Shown: positions 33,428-42,398 of the stretch, piece after piece
How the letters are laid out: each line of letters starts with the position of its first letter
Numbering within the stretch: position 1 is the first letter of the stretch
From: Salipiger thiooxidans
Lineage (GTDB): Bacteria; Pseudomonadota; Alphaproteobacteria; Rhodobacterales; Rhodobacteraceae
NCBI RefSeq assembly: GCF_900102075.1
Contig: NZ_FNAV01000009.1
Span: forward strand, 124,001 to 188,000
Direction of reading: 5' to 3'
Length of the DNA: 64,000 nt
Notes under the pieces: model-generated
Told to the model about the DNA's origin: nothing
The model's database searches: none
What the model saw: the letters and a program-made list of their open reading frames with translations, nothing else
Position numbers and translations under genes: made by a program

Positions 33428-34381
33428 ATGCCCATAAAGCTGCCCTCCGACCTGCCCGCCTACGACGTCCTCTCGCGCGAGGGTGTCATGGTGATGGCCG
33501 AGGACAGCGCCTCGCGGCAGGACATCCGCCCGCTCCGCATCGCCCTGCTCAACCTGATGCCGAAGAAGATCCAGACCGAGAACCAGTTCGCGCGCCTGAT
33601 CGGGGCGACGCCGCTGCAGATCGAGTTCTCGCTGATCCGGATGACCGAGCACCAGACCAAGAACACCGCCGCCGAACACATGGAGGCCTTCTACCGGCCC
33701 TTCGCCGAGGTCGAGGCCAGCGGCGAGAAGTTCGACGGGCTGGTCATCACCGGCGCCCCCATCGAGCATCTGCCGTTCGAGGACGTGACCTACTGGGAAG
33801 AGCTCACCCGCGTCTTCGAATGGACCCAGACCCACGTGCACGCCACCTTCGGCGTCTGCTGGGGCGGCATGGCGATGATCTCGTATTTCCACGGCGTGCC
33901 CAAGCACCTGCTGGACCACAAGGCCTTCGGCTGCATCCGGCACCAGAACCTCGCGCCCGCCTCGCCCTTCCTGCGCGGGTTCTCGGACGACATGGTGATG
34001 CCGGTGTCGCGCTGGACCGAGATGCGCCGCGACGAGGTCGAGGCCGCGGGCCTGGCAGTGCTGATCCACTCGCCCGAGACCGGCCCGGCGCTGGTCGAGG
34101 ACCCGCGTCACCGCGCGCTCTACATCTTCAACCACCTGGAATACGATTCCGGCACGCTGAAGGAAGAGTACGACCGCGACGTGGCGGCGGGAAAGCCGAT
34201 CAACGTGCCGGCCAACTACTACCCGAGCGACGATCCCTCGCGCGTGCCGCTGAACCGCTGGCGCAGCCACGCCCACCTGCTCTACGGCAACTGGATCAAC
34301 GAGATCTACCAGACCACGCCCTTCGACCTCGCGCACATCGGCATCGACAGCACCGACTGGTGCTCGCGCGGCGTGGCCTGA
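33428..34381 (+). CDS. metA: Homoserine O-acyltransferase (predicted acetyltransferase)
   Basis: This 317-residue enzyme activates homoserine for methionine synthesis. The nucleophile is Cys144 in GVCWGGMAM, with His236 and Glu238 in [10 protein letters not shown]. The residue that sets the acyl donor is Glu113 in [13 protein letters not shown]; glutamate here goes with acetyl-CoA use, whereas the succinyl-type E. coli enzyme has glycine. Sulfhydrylation would then be catalysed by an O-acetylhomoserine enzyme encoded elsewhere. The upstream region has a possible pseudoknot covering the ribosome binding site. The next gene starts 5 nt after its stop. Confidence 0.95.
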   Translation: MPIKLPSDLPAYDVLSREGVMVMAEDSASRQDIRPLRIALLNLMPKKIQTENQFARLIGATPLQIEFSLIRMTEHQTKNTAAEHMEAFYRPFAEVEASGEKFDGLVITGAPIEHLPFEDVTYWEELTRVFEWTQTHVHATFGVCWGGMAMISYFHGVPKHLLDHKAFGCIRHQNLAPASPFLRGFSDDMVMPVSRWTEMRRDEVEAAGLAVLIHSPETGPALVEDPRHRALYIFNHLEYDSGTLKEEYDRDVAAGKPINVPANYYPSDDPSRVPLNRWRSHAHLLYGNWINEIYQTTPFDLAHIGIDSTDWCSRGVA

Positions 34382-34385
34382 GATC

Positions 34386-35336
34386 GTGTCGCGCAGGACG
34401 CTGATATCGGTCCTGATGCTCGCGGTCGCGGCCTGCGCGCCGGCCTCCCGTCCCTCCACAGGCACGCCCTCGCCAGCCGAGGCCACCTACCCGCCCGAGG
34501 GGCGCTTCGTCGAGGTCGGCGGCCATCGCGTGCACTACGTCGAGAAAGGCTCGGGGCCCGCGCTGGTGCTGATCCACGGCGCCAGCGGCAACCTCCGCGA
34601 CTGGACCTTCGACGCGGTCGACCGGCTGTCCGGGCGCTACCGGGTCATCGCCTTCGACCGGCCCGGGCTCGGCTTCACCCCGCGCATCGACAATGACGGC
34701 GCCTCGATCCGCGAGCAGGCGGCGCTGCTCAGCGCCGCGGCGCTGCGGCTCGGCGCCGAGCGGCCGGTGGTGCTTGGCCATTCCTACGGCGGCGCCGTGG
34801 CGCTGGCATGGGCGGTGGACCACCCGGAGCGGGTCTCGGCGCTGGTGCTGGTCTCGGCCGCGTCGCAGCGCTGGGACGGCGGGCTGCCGTTCTTCTACCG
34901 GCTGACCTCGGGGCCTCTTGGTGCGGTCGCAAACCCCGCGATCTCGGCGCTGGCCGGCGAGGACCGGGTGCAGCAGGCCATCGCCGGGGTCTTCGCGCCG
35001 CAGCCGGTGCCGCCGGGCTACGCCGAGCACATCGGCGCCGACCTTGCCCTGCGCCCCGAGAGCCTGCGCGAGAACGCCCTGCAGCGCGCCGGGCTCAAGG
35101 CCGAGATCGCCGCCATCGTGCCGCGCTACCCGCAGCTCGACCTGCCGGTCGAACTTCTGCGCGGCGATGCCGACACCACGGTGGGTCTGCAGATCCACTC
35201 GGTACCGACCTCGCGGCAGATCCCCGGCGCGAGGCTCACGGTGCTGCCCGGTATCGGCCACGCGGCGCAGCACGCCGCCGCGCCCCAGATGGACGCCGCC
35301 ATCGATCGCGCCGCCGCGCGCGCCGGTTTGCGATAG
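34386..35336 (+). CDS. Alpha/beta hydrolase, probable lipoprotein or exported
   Basis: The protein has 316 residues. The N-terminus, MSRRTLISVLMLAVAACAPA, looks like a lipoprotein signal peptide with lipobox VAAC. The hydrolase fold has the oxyanion HG motif in VLIHGASGNLRDW, the nucleophile elbow GHSYGGAVA with Ser, and a catalytic His in GIGHAAQHA. The acid is probably Asp in LRGDADTTVG. The substrate is unknown. It uses GTG, 5 nt after the metA stop, and may be read with metA, although a metabolic link is not evident. Confidence 0.82.
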   Translation: MSRRTLISVLMLAVAACAPASRPSTGTPSPAEATYPPEGRFVEVGGHRVHYVEKGSGPALVLIHGASGNLRDWTFDAVDRLSGRYRVIAFDRPGLGFTPRIDNDGASIREQAALLSAAALRLGAERPVVLGHSYGGAVALAWAVDHPERVSALVLVSAASQRWDGGLPFFYRLTSGPLGAVANPAISALAGEDRVQQAIAGVFAPQPVPPGYAEHIGADLALRPESLRENALQRAGLKAEIAAIVPRYPQLDLPVELLRGDADTTVGLQIHSVPTSRQIPGARLTVLPGIGHAAQHAAAPQMDAAIDRAAARAGLR

Positions 35337-35383
35337 CCGGTTTGCGTTAATCGCCTTCACATTCCATATTATCTTGCAACCAG

Positions 35384-36271
35384 ATGCACAGGACTCGGCC
35401 AGTGACCCTTCCCTTCGATGGCGCCATCAGCGCATTCTACGAGAAAGACGCACCCGAAGAGGTCCGCGCGGCGATCGAAAGCGGCAACAAGGACGACATC
35501 CTCTCGCCGAGCTATCCCTACCGCGAGGAAATGTCCGGCAAGCACTACCAGAAGGAAATGGACGCGCTCCAGATCGAGCTGGTGAAGATGCAGAACTGGG
35601 CCCGCGAGAGTGGCGAGCGCATCGCCTGCGTGTTCGAGGGCCGCGACGCCGCCGGCAAAGGCGGCACCATCAAGCGCTTCCGCGAAAACCTGAACCCGCG
35701 CGGCGCCCGCGTCGTGGCACTGTCCAAGCCCTCGGACATCGAAGCCACGCAATGGTACTTCCAGCGCTACATCGAGAACCTGCCCGCCGGCGGCGAGATC
35801 GTCTTCTATGACCGCAGCTGGTACAATCGCGGCGTCGTCGAGAAGGTCTTCGGATTCTGCACCGAAAAGGAGCGCGAGCATTTCTTCGCACAGGTCCCCG
35901 ACTTCGAACGCATGCTGGTCAACGAAGGCATCCGGGTCTTCAAGTTCTGGCTCAACGTCAGCCGCGCCGAGCAGCTGCGGCGCTTCCTCGCCCGTGAAAG
36001 CGACCCGCTGAAGCAGTGGAAGCTCAGCTGGATCGACGTTGAGGGGCTGAAAAAATGGGACGAGTACAGCGTCGCCATCCAGGAGACGCTTTCGCGCACC
36101 CACAGTGCCCAGGCGCCCTGGACCGTGGTGCGCTCGGACGACAAAAAGCGCGCGCGCCTCGCCGCCGTGCGCCACGTGCTGAGCCACCTCGACTACCCCA
36201 GAAAGGACCAGGAGGTGGTCGGCGTGCCCGATCCGCGCATCACCGGCGGGCCCGAGATCTGGGACGCGTGA
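35384..36271 (+). CDS. ppk2: Polyphosphate kinase 2
   Basis: This 295-residue single-domain PPK2 transfers phosphate between polyphosphate and nucleotides. Walker A is [11 protein letters not shown] at 85-95. The Walker B/lid region is [14 protein letters not shown] at 140-153, with the conserved [15 protein letters not shown] and [17 protein letters not shown] downstream, all typical of class I PPK2. ATG at 35384 is annotated; a GTG at 35402 with AGGA 9 nt upstream is an alternative that would drop six residues. A TetR-type regulator gene overlaps its stop (TGATG). Confidence 0.95.
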   Translation: MHRTRPVTLPFDGAISAFYEKDAPEEVRAAIESGNKDDILSPSYPYREEMSGKHYQKEMDALQIELVKMQNWARESGERIACVFEGRDAAGKGGTIKRFRENLNPRGARVVALSKPSDIEATQWYFQRYIENLPAGGEIVFYDRSWYNRGVVEKVFGFCTEKEREHFFAQVPDFERMLVNEGIRVFKFWLNVSRAEQLRRFLARESDPLKQWKLSWIDVEGLKKWDEYSVAIQETLSRTHSAQAPWTVVRSDDKKRARLAAVRHVLSHLDYPRKDQEVVGVPDPRITGGPEIWDA

Positions 36272-36888
36272 TGCCCAAGCGCGGCTACCACCATGGCAAT
36301 CTCCGGCAGGCGCTGGTCGATGCGGCGCTGGCGCTGATCGAGGCCAAGGGCCCCACGGGCTTCACTCTCTCCGAGGCGGCAAAGCAGGCGGGCGTCACCC
36401 CGGCGGCGGTCTACCGGCATTTTGCCGGGCGCGAGGATCTCATCGCCGAGGCCGCCCGGCAGGGCTACGAGATCTTCGCCGACGTGATGCAATACGCCTA
36501 CGACAAGCACCAGCCGTCGGCGCTTGCCGCCTTGGAGGCCACCGGGCGCGCCTATCTCGCCTTCGCCCGCCGCTATCCCGGCCACTACATCGCCATGTTC
36601 GAGAGCGGCATCTCGGTGAACCACTCGCCCGAGCTTGCCGCCGTCTCGGCCCGCGCCCGTGGCGTGCAGGAGCGCGCCGCCGCCGAGCTCTCGCAGCACA
36701 TCCCGCCCGGCAAGCGCCCGCCGCCCACCATGGTCTCGGCCCATATCTGGGCGCTCTCGCACGGCGTTGTCGAGCTTTTCGCGCGGAACTCCCCCGGCAC
36801 GCAATCGCCCTTCCCGCCCGAGGCGCTGCTCGAAAGCGGCATCGGCGTCTACCTGCGCGGACTCGGGCTGATCCCGCCCGACAGCTGA
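36271..36888 (+). CDS. TetR-family transcriptional regulator with WHG-type C-terminal domain
   Basis: The protein has 205 residues. The DNA-binding domain is at about 10-55: GNLRQALVDAALALIEAKG, then FTLSEAAKQAGVTPAAVYRH. The ligand domain contains ALEATGRAYLAFARRYPGHY, typical of the WHG-domain branch. The ATG overlaps the ppk2 stop codon by one base, so it is translationally coupled with ppk2. It may control ppk2 or a distant target; no operator is evident. A signal upstream of ppk2 would be the first place to look. Confidence 0.88.
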   Translation: MPKRGYHHGNLRQALVDAALALIEAKGPTGFTLSEAAKQAGVTPAAVYRHFAGREDLIAEAARQGYEIFADVMQYAYDKHQPSALAALEATGRAYLAFARRYPGHYIAMFESGISVNHSPELAAVSARARGVQERAAAELSQHIPPGKRPPPTMVSAHIWALSHGVVELFARNSPGTQSPFPPEALLESGIGVYLRGLGLIPPDS

Positions 36889-37112
36889 GCCGCCATTCAG
36901 CGCCCGCCCACGAGCCGGGCCCGGCGGCGCATCGGCGCCGCAATCCGCGTCATGGGCTCCGGCGGGCGCCCGAAACGGGCAGAACGGGGTTCAGAATGAC
37001 GTTGAAACCCACTAGGTCTTCTTCTGCCTGACCACTCTCCCGGGGGACTCGCGGCGCCGTCCGTGACGGGGCAAGGCCTTCCCCCCGGCATCACCCGAGG
37101 ACAGACGCGACG

Positions 37113-37973
37113 ATGCCCCACAAAACCTTCATTCTCTGCACAGGGGCGTCGAAATCCGGCACGACCTGGATCCGCACCTATCTCGGCAACGCGCCCCGCA
37201 CCGACATGGGGCCGCTGGGCGAGATGCAGGTCTGGGACGCCGCGACCGAACCCGGCAAGGCGCATTTCCTCATGCCGACACCCCCCGCGTGGCGCCGGGC
37301 CGAATTCACCGTTCACCGCCTGCTGGGGCTCCGTCCCCGTGGCAAGGTGCTGCGCTGGTGGCTGCAGCAGGACCCGTCGCGCTATGTGCCGTGGTTCGCG
37401 GGGAGGCTCGCGCGGCCCAACACCCGGCTCAGCGGCGACGTGACCCCGGGCTACGCCGCGCTCAGCACCGAGACGCTGCGCCGCATCGACGACGGCTTTG
37501 CCTCGCGCGGCATCACGGTGAAGACCATCTTCACCATGCGCGACCCGATCGAACGGGCGTGGTCGCTGCTCAAGATGTACCGCCGCAAGAGCAAGCTCGA
37601 CGACAGCCTGCCCGATGCCGAGGCCTTCCTGCGGATCTTCGCCCCCGGCGGCACGGGCACCACCGACCCGGACTACCACGTCACGCTTGCGCGCCTCGAC
37701 GAGGTCTTCCCGCCGCACCGCCAGTTCGTGACGCTCTACGAGTCGCTCTTCACGCCCGCCACGATCACCGCGCTCTCGGCTTTTGCCCGGATCCCCGACC
37801 GCCCGGATGCGGGTGGCGCCCCGGTCAATGCCGCGGGCGACCGCAGCGCCCTGCCCGAGGGGCTGGCCGAACAGGTCTTCCCGAGCTTTGCCAAGGATTA
37901 CGAAACGGTGGTCGCGCGCCTGCCCGAGGCGGCCGAACTCTGGCCGCACGCGCACCTTCTCACGACGCGCTGA
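37113..37973 (+). CDS. Sulfotransferase-family protein
   Basis: The protein has 286 residues. The 5'-phosphosulfate-binding loop is CTGASKSGTTWIRTYLG near residues 9-25. The 3'-phosphate-binding element is MRDPIERAWSLLKMYRR near 145-161, with the expected Arg and Ser. The protein would transfer sulfate from PAPS to a carbohydrate or other acceptor. No exopolysaccharide or glycan cluster is adjacent, so the acceptor is unknown. Its 3' end shares a bidirectional terminator with rpsI. Confidence 0.88.
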   Translation: MPHKTFILCTGASKSGTTWIRTYLGNAPRTDMGPLGEMQVWDAATEPGKAHFLMPTPPAWRRAEFTVHRLLGLRPRGKVLRWWLQQDPSRYVPWFAGRLARPNTRLSGDVTPGYAALSTETLRRIDDGFASRGITVKTIFTMRDPIERAWSLLKMYRRKSKLDDSLPDAEAFLRIFAPGGTGTTDPDYHVTLARLDEVFPPHRQFVTLYESLFTPATITALSAFARIPDRPDAGGAPVNAAGDRSALPEGLAEQVFPSFAKDYETVVARLPEAAELWPHAHLLTTR

Positions 37974-38029
37974 CCGCGCAGACGCGCCCGCGCCAGGATA
38001 CAGACCAGGCAACAGCCCGGACCAAAGCG

Positions 38030-38057
38030 AAAGGGCCACCCAACCGGGCGGCCCTTT
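38030..38057. terminator. Bidirectional terminator between the sulfotransferase gene and rpsI
   Basis: AAAGGGCC pairs with GGCCCTTT, and CCC/GGG inside around AACC, with one A.C mismatch. It works as an A-stem-T structure on either strand. Confidence 0.85.
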
Positions 38058-38081
38058 GCGTATTTCCGAAGATCCGAAGGA

Positions 38082-38570
38082 TCAGCGCTTCGAGAACTGG
38101 AAGCTGCGGCGTGCCTTGCGCTTACCGAACTTCTTACGCTCGACGACGCGGCTGTCGCGGGTCAGGAAGCCTGCGGCTTTCAGAGCCGAACGCAGCGACG
38201 GATCGTAGAGTTGCAGCGCCTTCGAGATGCCGTGCTTGACCGCGCCGGCCTGGCCGGAGAGGCCACCACCCTTGACGGTTGCGTAGACGTCGAACTGGTC
38301 CTCGACACCGGCGATGGTGAAGGGCTGACGCAGGATCATCTGCAGCACGGGGCGTGCGAAGTAGGTGTTCAGCTCCTTGCCGTTCACCACGACCTTGCCA
38401 GAACCCGGCTTGATCCAGACGCGTGCAACCGCGTCTTTCCGCTTGCCGGTGGCGTAGGAACGGCCCAGCTCGTCACGGACGGGCTCGCGGGGCGCTTCCT
38501 CGACTGCCGGGGCGGCTTCGATGCCAGCCGCGGTGCCGAGCTCTTCAAGGGAATTGATTTGTTCGGCCAT
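38082..38570 (-). CDS. rpsI: 30S ribosomal protein S9
   Basis: This is a 162-residue protein. The conserved S9 body starts at about residue 39 ([20 protein letters not shown]) and ends in the tRNA-contacting tail [17 protein letters not shown]. The acidic N-terminal extension of about 35 residues is commonly seen in alphaproteobacterial S9. It follows rplM by 2 nt in the usual rplM-rpsI operon. Confidence 0.98.
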   Translation of the reverse strand: MAEQINSLEELGTAAGIEAAPAVEEAPREPVRDELGRSYATGKRKDAVARVWIKPGSGKVVVNGKELNTYFARPVLQMILRQPFTIAGVEDQFDVYATVKGGGLSGQAGAVKHGISKALQLYDPSLRSALKAAGFLTRDSRVVERKKFGKRKARRSFQFSKR

Positions 38571-38572
38571 GA

Positions 38573-39031
38573 TTACACCCGGGTGTTCTTCTTGTTCATC
38601 GACTTGACGTCGAGCGCTTCGGGCGACTGAGCCTCGTGCGGATGCTCGGCGCCGGCGTAGATGCGCAGGTTGGTCAGTTGCTTGCGGGACAGACGGTTGC
38701 CCGGCAGCATGCGCTTGACGGCCTGCAGGACCACGCGCTCGGGGTAGGCACCCTCGAGGATCTGGGCCTTGGTGCGGGACTTGATGCCGCCCGGGTGGCC
38801 GGTGTGCCAGTAGAAGTTTTCTTCACGCTTCTTGCCGGTCATCTGCACCTTTTCGGCGTTGATGATGATGACATTGTCACCCATGTCCATATGGGGCGTG
38901 AAGGTGGCCTTGTGCTTGCCACGCAGACGCATGGCGACGATCGAGGCGAGACGGCCGAGAACGACGCCTTCCGCGTCGATCACGATCCATTTCTTCTCGA
39001 TGTCTGCCGGAGTCGCAGAGAAGGTTTTCAT
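38573..39031 (-). CDS. rplM: 50S ribosomal protein L13
   Basis: This 152-residue protein has the L13 signature [17 protein letters not shown], then [34 protein letters not shown] and [16 protein letters not shown]. It is the first gene of rplM-rpsI. The 160 nt upstream, shared tail-first with the MocR-type gene, would carry the promoter; it is AT-rich at 39120-39185. Confidence 0.98.
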   Translation of the reverse strand: MKTFSATPADIEKKWIVIDAEGVVLGRLASIVAMRLRGKHKATFTPHMDMGDNVIIINAEKVQMTGKKREENFYWHTGHPGGIKSRTKAQILEGAYPERVVLQAVKRMLPGNRLSRKQLTNLRIYAGAEHPHEAQSPEALDVKSMNKKNTRV

Positions 39032-39191
39032 CGCGGTTGCCCTTGAGCTTGTTCAAATGGACCCCGCTGGGGAGGCCCGAATTCAGATTGGGCGGTTATA
39101 TGCATCCCGCGAGCCACGTCAAGCGGGACAAATCCAAATTATCCATTATAAAACAATGGCTTGAAATTATGGTATCTATATACCCCAATTT

Positions 39192-40616
39192 TCAGACCAG
39201 AATCTGCTCCGGCGGATTGTCCAGAAGCCGCCGCAACCGTCCCAGCGCCGCCTCGAAATCGCTGAGCGCGACCTGCGCGTTCATGCCGATGCGGACCGCG
39301 TGCGGCGCAAATCCGTTGCGGGGGGAGAACTCCTCGGCCGGGCGCAGTTGCACGCCCTGCGCCTCGGCGGCACGGCTGAAGGCGGCGGCGCGCCAGCCGC
39401 TGGGCAGGCGCAGCCACACGAAGGGCGCCTCCTCGTGCCAGCCGATGTCGTGCCCGCCAAGCGCATTCACCGCCGCGCGCACGTAGACCGCATTGCGGCG
39501 GCGGACCGAGCGCACGATCTCGCGGGTCTCGTCGCGGGTCAGCAGGTCTCCGATCAGGTCGGCGAGCGGCTTGGCCAGTCCGAAGAAGCCGTTCTCAGCT
39601 ACACGGCGAAGCTCGCTGCGGCGCGATTGCGGCGCGATGGCAAAGCCCACCCGCAGCGCTGGCGTCAGCGTCTTGGAGATCGAGGAGACGAACCACCCGT
39701 GCTCGGGCAGCAGCGCGCGGTAGCTCTCGGAGCGCGTCTCGCCGAGAAAGGTGCTGTCGTCCTCGAGGATGTCGAACCCGCCACGGCGCACCACATCTGC
39801 GATCTCGTGGCGGCGTTTCGGCGGTGTCACCAGCGCGGTGGGATTGTGCAGTTCCGGAGAGGTACAAAGCAGCTGAGCCTCGTGACGGTGCGCGAGTTCG
39901 GCCAGAGCGGACGGTACAATTCCGTCCTCGTCCATCGGAACCGATACAATCTCGGCCCGCACCAGCTCGGCGGCACGGCGGAAGCCGGGATAGGCCAGCT
40001 CCTCGACCAGCACTACGGGGCGGCGCCCCCGCAGCACCGCCTGCATCACCAGCGAGATGCCGCTTTGCGCCCCGTGCGAGAGCACGATGTCCTCGTGCTG
40101 GAGGCTCCCCAGCGGCACGTGGTCGAGCCAGTCGACCACCGCTTGTCGGGTCGCGGCAAAGGAGGATGCAGTCGGGTAGTCCAGCAGCGCCCGGTCCGGA
40201 CGCTCGGCCAGACGGCGGAAACCGTCGTTTATCAACGCGATCTGACCCAGGTCGGGCAGGCGCGCGGTGAACAGGTTCACCATCTCGATGCCGTCTGTGC
40301 CCGGTGTCATCGGGCGGGTGATGTAGAGCGGCGGGCGCTCCTCGTCCTTGTAGCTGACGAAGGTGCCACGCCCGACCTCGGCGGTCAGCACGTTCTCGTC
40401 CGTGAGCAGCGTGTAGGCCCGCGCCACCGTGCCCGGCGTCATGCCGAGACGCCACGCCAGATCGCGTACCGGCGGCAGCCGCGTGCCCTCGGGCAGATGG
40501 CCCTGGTCGATGCCTCGTCGCAGCGCCGAGGACAGCACGCGGTACTTCGGCCCCTCCGGCTGCTCCTCGAACAGCGCAGATATTGTATCGGTCACAATGT
40601 TTTTCTCGACGCCCAT
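39192..40616 (-). CDS. MocR-type regulator: GntR DNA-binding domain fused to aminotransferase-like domain
   Basis: The protein has 474 residues. The GntR winged helix is at about 20-95 (GPKYRVLSSALRRGIDQGHL, LPPVRDLAWRLGMTPGTVAR). The fold-type I PLP domain follows from about 125, with the Schiff-base lysine expected in SSISKTLTPALRVGFA and LLCTSPELHNPTALVTP upstream. MocR proteins usually activate a neighbouring gene in response to an amino acid or PLP. It is divergent from the small DUF1127 gene, and the 69-nt gap holds repeated AATACAA elements. The ATG at 40616 is the family start; the frame continues further upstream without homology. Confidence 0.92.
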   Translation of the reverse strand: MGVEKNIVTDTISALFEEQPEGPKYRVLSSALRRGIDQGHLPEGTRLPPVRDLAWRLGMTPGTVARAYTLLTDENVLTAEVGRGTFVSYKDEERPPLYITRPMTPGTDGIEMVNLFTARLPDLGQIALINDGFRRLAERPDRALLDYPTASSFAATRQAVVDWLDHVPLGSLQHEDIVLSHGAQSGISLVMQAVLRGRRPVVLVEELAYPGFRRAAELVRAEIVSVPMDEDGIVPSALAELAHRHEAQLLCTSPELHNPTALVTPPKRRHEIADVVRRGGFDILEDDSTFLGETRSESYRALLPEHGWFVSSISKTLTPALRVGFAIAPQSRRSELRRVAENGFFGLAKPLADLIGDLLTRDETREIVRSVRRRNAVYVRAAVNALGGHDIGWHEEAPFVWLRLPSGWRAAAFSRAAEAQGVQLRPAEEFSPRNGFAPHAVRIGMNAQVALSDFEAALGRLRRLLDNPPEQILV

Positions 40617-40644
40617 AGTGGTAGAATGTATCAAATCGGCACGA

Positions 40645-40670
40645 AATACAAGGACATTGTACCAATACAA
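40645..40670. promoter_or_regulatory. AATACAA direct repeats with an inverted TTGTA element (candidate MocR operator)
   Basis: AATACAA occurs at 40645-40651 and again at 40664-40670, 19 bp apart or about two helical turns. TTGTA at 40657-40661 is inverted relative to the second copy (TTGTA-CCAA-TACAA). A further ATTGT-N7-ACAAT lies just inside the MocR gene at 40582-40598. Tandem plus inverted repeats of this sort are typical MocR targets. Confidence 0.55.
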
Positions 40671-40685
40671 AGCTGGAGTTATCCC

Positions 40686-40916
40686 ATGGTCAACAATACC
40701 GCACATGCCCCGCTGATCGCCTATCTCGACGCGCAGCGCCCGCTGCCGCCGATGTCGGCCATTGCGCTGCGCATCGCGGTGGTGCTGGCTCAGTGGTCCG
40801 AGCGCCGCCGCACCCGTCGTGCGCTGTCGCAGCTCGATGCACATCTGCTGAGGGATATCGGCGTGGAACGACACGTGGCCTACAAGGAAGCGCGTCGCAT
40901 GTTCTGGCAGCGCTGA
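40686..40916 (+). CDS. DUF1127 (YjiS-like) small protein
   Basis: This is a 76-residue, arginine-rich protein. The C-terminal DUF1127 motif LDAHLLRDIGVERHVAYKEARRMFWQR covers about residues 50-76. The ATG at 40686 is preceded by GCTGGAG. It is transcribed divergently from the MocR-type regulator with the AATACAA repeats in between, so it is the likely target of that regulator. Small DUF1127 proteins in other alphaproteobacteria have been implicated in RNA binding and in phosphate and carbon metabolism; this is background, not evidence for this copy. Confidence 0.85.
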   Translation: MVNNTAHAPLIAYLDAQRPLPPMSAIALRIAVVLAQWSERRRTRRALSQLDAHLLRDIGVERHVAYKEARRMFWQR

Positions 40917-41001
40917 TCCCCGGAGCTGACAGAACCTCTTCCCTTGGCGCGAGGCATCCCCTCGCGCCATTTTTGGTTTCTCCCTGGTGGGGCGCCCTGC
41001 C

Positions 41002-41430
41002 CTAGCCCATCGCCACCGGCGGGATCGAATAGGTCAGCGAGGCATGGGCCACGGCCTTGTCCGAGCCCTCGGAATAGAGCAGCACGTCGGTCACGCTGAG
41101 GCTGCGGCCGAGCTTCAGCAGCCGCGCCTCGGCCAGCAGGTCGACCCCGGCCTCGGGCTTGCGCATGAAGTCGATGGAGCAATGGGTGGTCACCGTCAGC
41201 GCCTGCCGCCCGATCCGCGCCAGCGTCGCCACATAGGCCGCCACGTCCACCAGCGCGAACATCGAGGGCCCCGAGACGGTGCCCCCGGGCCGCAGATGCG
41301 CGTCCGAGACCCGCAGCCGCATCACCAGCAGGTTCTCGTCCATTCGGTCGATCCCGAACATGCCGTCGACCTGCGGAAACACGTCGGCAAGATAGTCTTC
41401 CATCTCGGCTATGGTAAACGTGATCGCCAT
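41002..41430 (-). CDS. PaaI-family hotdog-fold thioesterase
   Basis: The protein has 142 residues with a 4HBT hotdog domain over most of its length. The helix-turn region LRPGGTVSGPSMFALVDVAA carries the Asp that commonly serves in catalysis in this family (LVDVAAY). The likely reaction is hydrolysis of an acyl-CoA or aryl-CoA thioester; the substrate is unknown. It is divergent from the crotonase-like gene at 41488 with a 57-nt gap, suggesting coordinated use in acyl-CoA metabolism. Confidence 0.88.
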   Translation of the reverse strand: MAITFTIAEMEDYLADVFPQVDGMFGIDRMDENLLVMRLRVSDAHLRPGGTVSGPSMFALVDVAAYVATLARIGRQALTVTTHCSIDFMRKPEAGVDLLAEARLLKLGRSLSVTDVLLYSEGSDKAVAHASLTYSIPPVAMG

Positions 41431-41487
41431 TCTTCCCTCCCTGTCGTGGCAGGGCTAAGCTGCCTGCAAACAGGTTGGGAGGACAAG

Positions 41488-42273
41488 ATGGACCTGCTGG
41501 AACGTCACGACACGGGCGCCGTCGCGCATCTGAAACTGAACGCGCCGGAGCGGCTGAACGCGCTTTCGGACGAGATGCTGGCCGCGCTGCAGGAGCAGAT
41601 CGACGCGCTGCGCGAGGACCGGACGGTGCGCGCGGTGATCCTGTCGGGCGCGGGCAAGGCGTTCTGCGCCGGGCACGATCTCAAGCAGATGCAGCAGGGC
41701 CGGCAGAACGAGGACGGCGGCAAGGCCTATTTCGCCGACCTTTTCGCCCGCTGCACCCGGGTGATGGTCGGGCTGCAGGCGCTGCCCCAGCCGGTGATCG
41801 CACAGGTCCACGGCATCGCCACCGCCGCCGGCTGCCAGCTCGTCGCCACCTGCGACATGGCCGTGGCCGCCGAGGGCACGCGCTTCGGCGTGAACGGGGT
41901 CAACATCGGGCTCTTCTGCTCGACCCCCATGGTGGCGCTGACCCGCAACATCGCTGCCAAGCACGCCTTCGAGATGCTGGTCACCGGACGCTTCGCCGAC
42001 GCCGCGGAGGCGCAGCGCATGGGGCTCGTCAACCGGGTCGTGCCCGCCGAGACGCTCGAGGCGGCCACGCTGGAGCTTGCCGAGAACGTGGCCGGCAAGC
42101 TTGGCCCGGCGGTGAAGATCGGCAAGGAGGCCTTCTACGCGCAGGCCCGTCTCGGCACCGAAGAGGCCTATGCCTACGCGGGCGAGGTCATGGTCGAGAA
42201 CATGCTCTGGCGCGACACCAACGAGGGCATTTCGGCATTCCTCGAAAAGCGTTCGCCCGACTGGAACCAGTGA
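41488..42273 (+). CDS. Crotonase-superfamily protein (annotated as enoyl-CoA hydratase, but lacking both catalytic glutamates)
   Basis: The protein has 261 residues. The oxyanion-hole segments are AFCAGHDLKQMQ and VHGIATAAGCQLVATCDMAV. In true hydratases two glutamates act at AGG-x-E-L and Q-P-E; here the equivalent positions are Gln (AAGCQLVA) and Gly (FGVNGVNIGL). CoA-ester binding is therefore plausible but hydration of enoyl-CoA is not expected. The sequence resembles the ECHDC3-like branch. GGGAGGA upstream supports the ATG at 41488. It is divergent from a thioesterase gene. Confidence 0.85.
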   Translation: MDLLERHDTGAVAHLKLNAPERLNALSDEMLAALQEQIDALREDRTVRAVILSGAGKAFCAGHDLKQMQQGRQNEDGGKAYFADLFARCTRVMVGLQALPQPVIAQVHGIATAAGCQLVATCDMAVAAEGTRFGVNGVNIGLFCSTPMVALTRNIAAKHAFEMLVTGRFADAAEAQRMGLVNRVVPAETLEAATLELAENVAGKLGPAVKIGKEAFYAQARLGTEEAYAYAGEVMVENMLWRDTNEGISAFLEKRSPDWNQ

Positions 42274-42398
42274 GCGGAGATCCCACGGTCCTGCCGGGGC
42301 ACCGGCAAAGCTCTGCCGGTTCTTTCGCCCCTCGGGGAACGGACCTGCGCAGCGCGCGCGTTTGAGGGTAAGGAATTCAAAAAACAGGAGAAACGCAT

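Noticed and set aside
33305-34486. N-terminal extension of the exported protein at 32708 back to 34486
   Set aside because: The extension is antisense to metA; the signal peptide at 33304 is the true start.
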